A stretch of 5,798 nt of DNA from Thermoplasmatales archaeon UBA447 (lineage in GTDB: Archaea; Thermoplasmatota; Thermoplasmata; Thermoplasmatales; Thermoplasmataceae). The position numbers and the translations under genes are program-made. A model generated the notes under the pieces. It was not told the DNA's origin and did not search any database. It was given only the letters and a program-made list of their open reading frames with translations. Of the stretch, positions 1-5,566 are shown piece by piece. The DNA lies in the NCBI GenBank assembly GCA_002503205.1, contig DARE01000044.1:1-5798 (forward strand), given 5' to 3'. The stretch's first letter is position 1, and every line of letters starts with the position of its first letter.

Positions 1-2
1 TT

Positions 3-1055
3 TACAGGCATTCGCAGGAGCTTGAGATGATAACTGGAAGAAAGGTGAGGTTCATCGATTCCCTGTTTGGGCATGAAGTCACCAGGGCTGTGAGGGAAAT
101 GGCAGACGGGGATATTTTGATGCTGGAGAATACCCGATTCTACTCTGAGGAGGTTGTCATCGACCCGGAGGACATAGAAACAATGGAACACACACATCTT
201 GTCAGGAATCTTTCCAGCCTTTTCGATTATTACATAATTGATGCTTTTCCAGCAATACACAGGGCACAGACCAGTCTTGTGGGGTTCAGGAGAATCAGAC
301 CGAACATAGCCGGGAGGCTCATTGAAAGGGAGGTCACCATGCTTGACCGCTTCATGATGGGGGAGGCACATCCTAAACTGGCAATTCTTGCAGGATCTAA
401 AATAGAGGACAGTGTCAATGTGGCTGAGAACTTCCTTGCAAATGATACAGTTGATAAAATCATTGCCGGAGGAGTGGTGGCAAATGCCTTTCTATGGGCT
501 GGAGGCAAGGAGATTGGAAAGAGAAACCGGGATTATATAATAAAAAACAACAAAAACTACAATAATATTATCAAGAAATGCCAATCGATCCTTGAGAAAT
601 ACTCTGACCGGGTTATACTGCCTGTTGATTTCATCCTCAACCCTTCCGGCAGGGCAATCAACAGCGAAGACAAAGTGCCAGACCAGGAGATAATGGCAGA
701 TATAGGCTTTGAATCTGTTGATATTTTCAAGAATGAGATAGCAAATGCAGGGGCAATATTCATGAATGGCCCCATGGGTATGTATGAGATAGACGAGTAT
801 TCCATGGGCACAAGGGAAATACTTCAGGCTGTCGCTGACAGCAGGGCATTGAAAATAGCAGGGGGCGGGCATACCCTTTCTGCACTTGAGATGCTGGGCC
901 TGAAGGACAGGATAGATCATGCATCCACCGGAGGGGGTGCCCTGATAAGCTATTTATCCGGTGAGCCAATGCCAGTATTGTCTTCTCTTTATGAAAGCAT
1001 GAAGATTTTTGGTGGAGTTGAAAATGGAACAGCAGGGAAAGATCAACATATCTGA
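3..1055 (+). CDS. pgk: Phosphoglycerate kinase, archaeal type (5'-truncated by window edge)
   Basis: Cytosolic enzyme of lower glycolysis/gluconeogenesis that interconverts 1,3-bisphosphoglycerate + ADP and 3-phosphoglycerate + ATP. The frame is open from base 3, and the eight residues before the first ATG (at 27) continue the family alignment, so that ATG is internal and roughly the first 60-75 residues of a ~410-residue protein lie outside the window. Visible family landmarks are ENTRFYSEE (nt 126-152), DAFPAIHR of the substrate-side N-domain (240-263), AGSKIEDS with the nucleotide-binding Lys (390-413), GPMGMYE (768-788), the glycine-rich GGGHT (about 861-875) and STGGGA near the C-terminus (924-941). 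No frameshift or lost core residue is seen in the visible part. Its 3' end overlaps the prefoldin gene, implying one transcript with pfdA and ftsY. Promoter and true start are not visible. The family call is secure. Confidence 0.96.
   Translation, partial: YRHSQELEMITGRKVRFIDSLFGHEVTRAVREMADGDILMLENTRFYSEEVVIDPEDIETMEHTHLVRNLSSLFDYYIIDAFPAIHRAQTSLVGFRRIRPNIAGRLIEREVTMLDRFMMGEAHPKLAILAGSKIEDSVNVAENFLANDTVDKIIAGGVVANAFLWAGGKEIGKRNRDYIIKNNKNYNNIIKKCQSILEKYSDRVILPVDFILNPSGRAINSEDKVPDQEIMADIGFESVDIFKNEIANAGAIFMNGPMGMYEIDEYSMGTREILQAVADSRALKIAGGGHTLSALEMLGLKDRIDHASTGGGALISYLSGEPMPVLSSLYESMKIFGGVENGTAGKDQHI
1011..1017 (+). promoter_or_regulatory. Ribosome binding site of pfdA inside pgk
   Basis: GGTGGAG ends 6 nt before the ATG at 1024 and resembles the archaeal anti-Shine-Dalgarno complement (GGAGGTGA). 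It favours the ATG over three upstream TTG/GTG codons. Because it lies inside the translated end of pgk, ribosomes finishing pgk could reinitiate here. Confidence 0.5.
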
Positions 1056-1434
1056 GCAGCTGGAATACCTGAGGACGATGATATCCTCGCTGGACAATCA
1101 GATATCCATACTGGCAAGAGGCATGGAGGAGATTCAGAGGGCTTCCTCCATTCTGAAGGAAGATGGATTGGAGGAATCAGATGATATCAAGACATTGATC
1201 GGTGCGGGAATATATGCCAGATCCTCTCTGAAACTTTCTGAAAAACTCTTTGTCCCAATTGGTTCTGATCTATACATAGAGGAGGGGCGTGAAAAGACAC
1301 TGCTCAGACTGCAGAAGAATTTTGAAGAGGTGAGCGGATCTCTAAAAACCGCACAGGAGAGGAGAGATGTCCTTGCCATGAGATATGATTCCCTTGTTAC
1401 ACTGATACAGCAGAGCCCTCAACAGAGCAAATAG
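1024..1434 (+). CDS. pfdA: Prefoldin alpha subunit
   Basis: Subunit of the hexameric (alpha2 beta4) cytosolic chaperone that captures unfolded proteins with coiled-coil tentacles and hands them to the thermosome. With the ATG at 1024 the protein is 136 residues, a normal size. It has an N-terminal helix (residues about 7-45), a central beta-hairpin segment that includes LFVPIGSDLYIEE, and a C-terminal heptad-rich helix (about 90-130), the canonical prefoldin alpha layout. TTG/GTG codons in frame at 1009, 1012 and 1018 could lengthen it. I prefer the ATG because GGTGGAG (1011-1017) sits 6 nt before it as a ribosome binding site, within the pgk coding region. The start overlaps pgk by 32 nt in another frame, suggesting translational coupling. 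The stop lies 9 nt before ftsY, in the same frame as ftsY. Pairing with ftsY is a known archaeal gene arrangement. Confidence 0.92.
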   Translation: MEQQGKINISEQLEYLRTMISSLDNQISILARGMEEIQRASSILKEDGLEESDDIKTLIGAGIYARSSLKLSEKLFVPIGSDLYIEEGREKTLLRLQKNFEEVSGSLKTAQERRDVLAMRYDSLVTLIQQSPQQSK

Positions 1435-1443
1435 TGCCGTAGC

Positions 1444-2316
1444 ATGTTTGAATCCCTAAAGAAACTGTTCAGAAAGACATCCGAGGATGCCTCCTCAGGC
1501 ACACTGAGGAAGGATGAACTCCCTTCCAGAGTAAGGGAGATGCTTCTTGAAAATGATGTTGCATTCGATGTAGCCGAGGACATTTCAGAGAATTTTTCAA
1601 GATATCTGCAGAAGGTCAAGCGCAGAACACCTGCCGAAGAGGTAAAAGAGGCCCTGAGATCGGCAATGAAGGACATACTGGACAGGAACAATTCTGACAT
1701 TGACATTCTTAATCCTGGAAAGAAACCCTATGTTATCCTCCTTATAGGAATAAATGGAACAGGCAAGACAACAACTGTTGCAAAACTTGCATATTTTTTG
1801 AAGGAGAGCGGAAAGAGAGTGGTAGTTGCCGCATCAGACACATTCAGGGCTGGTGCCATTGAGCAGCTTTCTGTCCTGTGTGAGAATATCGGCGTGCCCC
1901 TGATCAAGCATACTGCAGGCAGCGATCCTGCCTCTGTGGCCTTCGATGCCATAGAGCATGCAAATGCACGGAAGCTGGACTATGTTCTTATTGACTCGGC
2001 CGGAAGGATGCAGACAAACAAAAACCTTCTTGATGAGATGAAGAAAATGAAGAGGGTTGCGAAGCCCGATCTGACCATACTCATCCTCGATTCTATGGTA
2101 GGCCAGGATGCTGTCTTCCAGGCAGAGACATTTCTGAAGGAAGTTGACTTTGACGGCGTCATACTTACAAAGCTGGATACGGATGCAAAGGGTGGGGCCA
2201 TCATAAGCATCGCAAGCCTCCTGAAAAAACCCGTGCTCTATGTAGGGTTAGGCCAGGAGAAGGGCGATTTAAAGAAATTTGACACGGGCTATTTTCTGGA
2301 CAGGATATTTGGATAG
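1444..2316 (+). CDS. ftsY: Signal recognition particle receptor FtsY (SRP GTPase)
   Basis: SRP receptor GTPase that docks the SRP54-ribosome-nascent chain complex at the cytoplasmic membrane and passes it to the Sec translocon. The 290-residue protein has a very short charged N-terminal segment (about 1-22), a helical N domain (about 23-90, including LLENDVAFDVAEDI at 34-47), then the G domain. GTPase motifs are G1 GINGTGKT (102-109), G2 DTFRAGA (132-138), G3 DSAGRM (184-189), G4 TKLD (242-245) and the G5 region GLGQE (268-272), ending in FDTGYFLDRIFG. GLGQ plus the absence of a methionine-rich M domain marks FtsY rather than SRP54. The second G3 residue is Ser where Thr is usual, a conservative change. 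The ATG has no obvious Shine-Dalgarno, so expression probably depends on coupling to pfdA, 9 nt upstream. The gene ends 3 bp from a convergent gene. Confidence 0.96.
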   Translation: MFESLKKLFRKTSEDASSGTLRKDELPSRVREMLLENDVAFDVAEDISENFSRYLQKVKRRTPAEEVKEALRSAMKDILDRNNSDIDILNPGKKPYVILLIGINGTGKTTTVAKLAYFLKESGKRVVVAASDTFRAGAIEQLSVLCENIGVPLIKHTAGSDPASVAFDAIEHANARKLDYVLIDSAGRMQTNKNLLDEMKKMKRVAKPDLTILILDSMVGQDAVFQAETFLKEVDFDGVILTKLDTDAKGGAIISIASLLKKPVLYVGLGQEKGDLKKFDTGYFLDRIFG

Positions 2317-2319
2317 GCC

Positions 2320-2703
2320 CTACTGATCAGAAACCTCTGAATCAACAACATTTGGATTGCCCTTGTCCTCAGAAGAACCATCCGATAATTCAACAGGTTT
2401 GACATTTCCTTTTACGCCAACTCTTGTGTTTAGCTGTTCAAGATTCTTTGATACCATAACTGAAAACTTCTTTACCTGTGCCCTCAGGTCATCGTCCCTG
2501 CCAGTGGTCAATATCTGTTTCTGAACAGTCTGAGGTACTTTTTCGACGTTCTCTTCCTTTTTTCCTGGAGGAGAGACATTCTGCTGTTGTTCATGAGCCC
2601 TGGTTTCTGAAGACGGGGGCCCAATAACTTTAATCAGAGAATATATGGAGATCAGTAGAGATACTATTGCCAGAACAAGTGAAACTATGGATATATCCGA
2701 CAT
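2320..2703 (-). CDS. Small single-pass membrane protein, function unknown
   Basis: I do not recognise a family. The 127-residue product starts with a strongly hydrophobic segment (residues about 5-27, rich in Val, Leu and Ile), probably one transmembrane helix or signal anchor. A polar Pro/Gln/Glu/Lys-rich linker follows (about 28-70), then a stretch likely to be helical (about 71-94, DDLRAQVKKFSVMVSKNLEQ) and an acidic, Ser-rich, probably disordered tail (105-127). There are no cysteines or catalytic motifs. The ATG at 2701-2703 is the natural start because the hydrophobic segment begins right after it. GGATGG four bases before the ATG is a weak possible ribosome binding site. It lies 71 nt downstream of the signal peptidase gene on the same strand, so co-transcription is plausible but unproven. 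It could be an adaptor or scaffold at the membrane (inference only). The coding call is supported by the clean frame and protein-like organisation. Confidence 0.72.
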   Translation of the reverse strand: MSDISIVSLVLAIVSLLISIYSLIKVIGPPSSETRAHEQQQNVSPPGKKEENVEKVPQTVQKQILTTGRDDDLRAQVKKFSVMVSKNLEQLNTRVGVKGNVKPVELSDGSSEDKGNPNVVDSEVSDQ

Positions 2704-2774
2704 TTTCCATCCAATATTATGCTTCCTATTAGTCTTTATGCTGCTTTATCCATAGAACAGATTAAGAAATAATT

Positions 2775-3578
2775 TCATCTTTTCCTACCGGATCTTAATG
2801 CTCTCCCGACCTTTCTGTACGGAAACATTACCAGTAAAACGATCAGTGCTAGTACTGAAAATAAGCCTTCGTAAGCACCGTGTGGGACCTCATTTGAATA
2901 CTCCCATCCACCATAGAGCCTCATGATATTCAGCTTTATCAGGCCCAGCCATGGGATCTGGCCGTATGCTACAGCGAACACTTTTGACTGGTTTACAGGC
3001 CCGCTGTCTATTCCAATGCTCTGGTCAGAAAGTGCCCAGGCTTTGAATGTTTTATTGTAATACACAGAATCATTTATGTAAGCGAAATTGTGGTCGCCCA
3101 TTGTTATAAATCCAGATTCATTTCTGTACTGTGATATGTAAACAATAAAATTTCTGCCCGAAAACCCAACGTCATGGATCAGTATATATGAGTTTGTAAC
3201 AGTCATCCATGAAGCATTTTTCTCACCAGGGACATAAGCGGTTCCGTTTCTCCACTCAAGATAAAGGATCGCCCTATGTATCACTGTCAGTCCATAGGTG
3301 CTCTTGTACAGAATAACATTCCCATACTCCCCGTAAGTGGAGAAGTTTGATTCCCGCCCCTGCACATATGTGACAACGTTTTTGGCAGGGTCAGAGACCT
3401 TCTTCACAAACACAATATCTCCTGTGTTTATGACACCTGGCTGCCAGTTGCCTGAATGTTCCATGCTTTCCGATTCCACTACAGAAAGAGGGGGAAAAAT
3501 CCCGCTGTACAATGTCAGACCTGCAAATGCAAGTATTATAACGAGGACTGCAATTATTTCAATCTGACGGGATCTCAA
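2775..3578 (-). CDS. Archaeal type I signal peptidase (S26B, Ser/His type) with enlarged extracytosolic domain
   Basis: Membrane protease that removes signal peptides from proteins exported through Sec, acting on the outer face of the membrane. It is 267 residues with an N-terminal membrane anchor (about 7-29) and a second hydrophobic helix near the C-terminus (about 236-253) followed by a basic tail. Catalytic landmarks of the archaeal/ER (Sec11-like) class are SESM with nucleophile Ser38, TVIHR with His101 replacing the bacterial Lys, and GDHN with Asp162. GIDSGPV (about 189-195) and YGQIPWLG (205-212) match later conserved boxes. The His-to-Asp spacing (~60 residues) is longer than in short Sec11-like enzymes, indicating an insertion. 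Seven N-x-S/T sequons lie between the two helices. The start is TTG, directly after an in-frame TAA; the next in-frame ATG is Met39, too late to retain the anchor. No Shine-Dalgarno is seen. The family call is strong, the start less so. Confidence 0.88.
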   Translation of the reverse strand: MRSRQIEIIAVLVIILAFAGLTLYSGIFPPLSVVESESMEHSGNWQPGVINTGDIVFVKKVSDPAKNVVTYVQGRESNFSTYGEYGNVILYKSTYGLTVIHRAILYLEWRNGTAYVPGEKNASWMTVTNSYILIHDVGFSGRNFIVYISQYRNESGFITMGDHNFAYINDSVYYNKTFKAWALSDQSIGIDSGPVNQSKVFAVAYGQIPWLGLIKLNIMRLYGGWEYSNEVPHGAYEGLFSVLALIVLLVMFPYRKVGRALRSGRKR

Positions 3579-3601
3579 TTAGCTGGTGATTGCTGCAATG
3601 G

Positions 3602-3608
3602 ATTTATC
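3602..3608 (-). promoter_or_regulatory. Possible TATA box of the signal peptidase gene
   Basis: GATAAAT on the minus strand is centred 27 nt before the TTG start, with CGAAA a few bases upstream as a possible BRE. This spacing would place transcription initiation at or next to the start codon, fitting a leaderless message and the missing Shine-Dalgarno. The match to a TATA consensus is only moderate, and co-transcription from the upstream regulator gene is the alternative. Confidence 0.35.
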
Positions 3609-3671
3609 GGTTTCGTGAAATGCCCTGTGATATCTCCCTGTATCAAGAGAAAGATCAATAGGACCTTTTGT

Positions 3672-4346
3672 TCACTTAAGGGATGCCATTATTCTGGATA
3701 TGCTGTAGGCATCCAGATCCGTGACTATGAGGGGGATGTTTTCTATCTCAGCTAATTTGATCGCAAGTTCGTCTATCCGATCCGGCTGTATATAAACAAC
3801 TGCAGCAGGCTTTAGCGGGTGGACTCTTATTGCTATCATGGGACTGCGGCCCATCTTGACCTCTGTGAAGAATATAATTCTCTGGCTGGACCATCCGTAA
3901 AGCTTGCTGTATTCCGAATAGGAAAAGGAGAGTATGGCCTTTATCCCATCAACGATAGTATATCCCCTGATATACCTGTTAAGGCCAATGTTGCAGTAGT
4001 TTGTTCCATTGATCATTCGGATGACTCTCTCCAGAGATATGTCATGATTGTAGTCACTGATGTCTATGAGTGCATCAGAGGGCATGCCACTGCTGTACCT
4101 CCTTATCACCTGCCCTCCCCTTTTCTGGTCGATTTCCACCAATCCAGTAACAATTTTCTTGATTGAAAGGACTCCAGGAGACTTCCTTCGTCCTGACTCA
4201 TAATCGCTTATAACTGAAGGGGATATGGAGAGGTAACGGGCAAGTTCAAGCTGGCTGACCTGGAACTCTTCCCTCCACTTTCTGATTGTTTCACCGGGAT
4301 TGTCTGCTATGGTGATCTCACCTGCTATCTTCTCATGGATGTCCAC
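3672..4346 (-). CDS. XRE-type HTH transcriptional regulator with archaeal C-terminal domain
   Basis: Predicted DNA-binding regulator of 224 residues. Residues about 18-70 form a Cro/C1-type helix-turn-helix: VSQLELARYLSISPSVISDYESGRR carries the usual Gln at the start of helix 2 and the Ser-rich recognition helix. A linker (about 71-118) leads to a C-terminal alpha/beta domain (about 119-224, including RGYTIVDGIKAILSFSYSEY, GRSPMIAIRVHPLKPAAVV and IENIPLIVTDLDAYSISRIM). It resembles the conserved half of archaeal predicted regulators of the COG1709 type (family assignment from memory), whose ligand I do not know. The start is GTG, with an in-frame TGA five codons upstream and a TATA box 25 nt before it, so the message is probably leaderless. 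A perfect inverted repeat covers the promoter, pointing to autoregulation. The signal peptidase gene follows after 93 nt. Regulator identity is sure; its targets are unknown. Confidence 0.86.
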   Translation of the reverse strand: MDIHEKIAGEITIADNPGETIRKWREEFQVSQLELARYLSISPSVISDYESGRRKSPGVLSIKKIVTGLVEIDQKRGGQVIRRYSSGMPSDALIDISDYNHDISLERVIRMINGTNYCNIGLNRYIRGYTIVDGIKAILSFSYSEYSKLYGWSSQRIIFFTEVKMGRSPMIAIRVHPLKPAAVVYIQPDRIDELAIKLAEIENIPLIVTDLDAYSISRIMASLK

Positions 4347-4367
4347 TAAACAGTTATGTCAGGTCAG

Positions 4368-4374
4368 ATATAAA
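4368..4374 (-). promoter_or_regulatory. TATA box of the XRE regulator gene
   Basis: TTTATAT on the minus strand is centred 25 nt before the GTG start, a strong archaeal TATA match. With standard archaeal spacing the transcript would begin at about the first base of GTG, making it leaderless. The BRE position just upstream falls inside the inverted repeat. Confidence 0.65.
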
Positions 4375-4398
4375 TCATTCGGCACTTGCCGAATGATT
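4373..4398. repeat. Perfect 12-bp inverted repeat, candidate operator of the XRE regulator
   Basis: AATCATTCGGCA and its exact reverse complement TGCCGAATGATT are separated by the 2 bp CT. The repeat begins 16 nt past the oxidoreductase stop. It overlaps the upstream end of the regulator gene's TATA box by 2 bp and covers the BRE site. A symmetric site there suits a dimeric XRE protein blocking TFB/TBP binding (inference). The same sequence could form a stem with a tight loop followed by TTTATAT on the minus strand, so a 3'-end signal for the upstream gene is the alternative, although archaeal termination normally relies on T-tracts rather than hairpins. Confidence 0.75.
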
Positions 4399-4414
4399 AT
4401 GTTCATGAAGGTAT

Positions 4415-5377
4415 CTATTTACTCCGATTATAGATTTCCAGAACAGTTTTTAGATCCTCCAGTGCCATTTCAGGGGGAAGTGGTTCGGGAGTCTCATCGC
4501 TTACTGATCTGATGAACTCTGACATTTCCCTCTCAAACACATCATATGTTTCCACATGCAAGGGCACGCCATTCAGTGCAATGTCTCCGAAAGCTGTTCT
4601 CCGTTCAGGTTTTTTGAAATCCTCCTGTGATCTGGTTCCTGGGATCTCGTATATTGATCCTTCAGAACCTATGATTTCAAAGCCAGGTACAGCAGGTGGG
4701 TTCCGGTAGGTCCAGGAGTAATAGAGTATTCCATTGGATCCGTTATTGAAATCAAAGAGTGATACGCTGTTATCCTCGCCCTCAAGTGAAGAACCGCCCT
4801 TTGACACTCTTGAAATTAGATTACTGTATTTGCCTCCTAACATCAGCATTGTGTGGACATAATGAATCCCCCCGTCAATGAGGGCACCTCCCCCCATTGA
4901 ATCTGACCTTGCCCTCCATCCGCTCTTGTCATAAATCCTCTGATCCCTTACTATTATTGTCTGAACGCGCCCTATGGCCCCTTCCTTGATCAAACTTGCA
5001 GACCGGTTCAGAGAAGGATCAAAATGGTACTGTTCTGCCACATTGAGCTTCAATCCATGTGACTTTGCTGATCTGATTATCTCTTTTGCCTCCTCCTCAG
5101 TGGGAGCGATGGGCTTCTCGATTATCACATGCTTTCCTTTTTCAAATGCCCTAATGGCAAAATCCCTGTGCAGATTGTGCGGAACTGCCAGGTCTATGAT
5201 CTCTGCATCGGACTTCAATGCCTCTTCATAAGATGTGTAAACGTTCTTTATCCTGTAGGTTGAGGTGACATCCTTAACGACAGATTCATCCCTTTCAACT
5301 ATTGATACATCCACTCCCTTCAAAGACCGGAGATGCACCTTTCCAAACCCTCTTACACCTACAACAACGATTTCCAT
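4415..5377 (-). CDS. Gfo/Idh/MocA-family NAD(P)-dependent oxidoreductase
   Basis: Predicted cytosolic dehydrogenase acting on a sugar, polyol or related substrate; the substrate cannot be read from sequence. The 320-residue protein has an N-terminal Rossmann domain (about 1-118) with nucleotide-binding GVRGFG (7-12) after the first strand, acidic Glu28 at the end of strand 2 followed by Arg29, and the family signature EKP (87-89) whose Lys88 is expected at the active site. The C-terminal alpha/beta domain (about 119-320) carries LIDGGIHYVHTML, supplying Asp168 and His172 of the conserved D-x-G-x-H motif, and the later FEIIGSEGSIYEIPG. Length and motifs are normal and the enzyme looks intact. 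Arg9 replaces the middle glycine common in GxGxxG. The ATG is preceded at 25 nt by a TATA box and has no Shine-Dalgarno, so it is probably leaderless. It lies upstream of the regulator gene but is separated from it by the inverted repeat and a promoter. Confidence 0.9.
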   Translation of the reverse strand: MEIVVVGVRGFGKVHLRSLKGVDVSIVERDESVVKDVTSTYRIKNVYTSYEEALKSDAEIIDLAVPHNLHRDFAIRAFEKGKHVIIEKPIAPTEEEAKEIIRSAKSHGLKLNVAEQYHFDPSLNRSASLIKEGAIGRVQTIIVRDQRIYDKSGWRARSDSMGGGALIDGGIHYVHTMLMLGGKYSNLISRVSKGGSSLEGEDNSVSLFDFNNGSNGILYYSWTYRNPPAVPGFEIIGSEGSIYEIPGTRSQEDFKKPERRTAFGDIALNGVPLHVETYDVFEREMSEFIRSVSDETPEPLPPEMALEDLKTVLEIYNRSK

Positions 5378-5566
5378 GAAAAGAGCATAATTTTAAGTTT
5401 AATAAACAAGGTGTCCATGTTTAAGATTATGCATAAGTGTTGTGTAGATATTCCTGTCACATATGCAGTATAACCATTCCCTGAGGAAATTTTTGCCTAA
5501 TAAGCGGATATGTTTTCATGAAAATAAATAGAGACCTTCATGGTTTTCGATGCTCGCACAGGGAGG
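5378..5566. other. Intergenic region upstream of the oxidoreductase
   Basis: No convincing gene is seen on either strand: all frames carry frequent stops, and the longest plus-strand reading from an ATG (at 5540) is 16 codons. Besides the oxidoreductase TATA box the region holds two short perfect palindromes, TTATGCATAA (5427-5436) and TTTTCATGAAAA (5513-5524), the first about 20 bp upstream of the TATA box. Either could be a regulator site, but short AT-rich palindromes are common by chance. Confidence 0.5.
5398..5406 (-). promoter_or_regulatory. TATA box of the oxidoreductase gene
   Basis: TTTATTAAA on the minus strand is centred 25 nt before the ATG. This is the archaeal TATA position for initiation at the start codon itself, consistent with the lack of a ribosome binding site. 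A second AT-rich run (CTTAAAATTAT) lies closer to the ATG but is too near to serve as TATA for a transcript containing the ATG. Confidence 0.55.

Noticed and set aside
27..29. ATG at 27 as the true start of pgk
   Set aside because: The frame continues open upstream and the preceding residues fit the archaeal PGK family, so this Met is internal and the gene is cut by the window edge.
492..920. Minus-strand open frame of 142 codons
   Set aside because: It is antisense to pgk, with many Cys, His and Pro residues typical of shadow frames. The pgk motifs show which strand is coding.
2718..2731. ATGCTTCCTA-TAG similarity between the 2704-2774 intergenic gap and the region near 5732-5745
   Set aside because: The shared exact core is only 10 bp; several such matches are expected by chance in a window this long.
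3456..3755. Plus-strand open frame of 99 codons spanning the signal peptidase start and the regulator end
   Set aside because: It is antisense to two recognisable genes, has Cys-rich composition without protein-like pattern, and no promoter or ribosome binding site precedes it.
3819..4166. Plus-strand open frame of 115 codons
   Set aside because: It lies entirely antisense to the XRE regulator gene, whose protein is clearly recognisable; this is a shadow frame.
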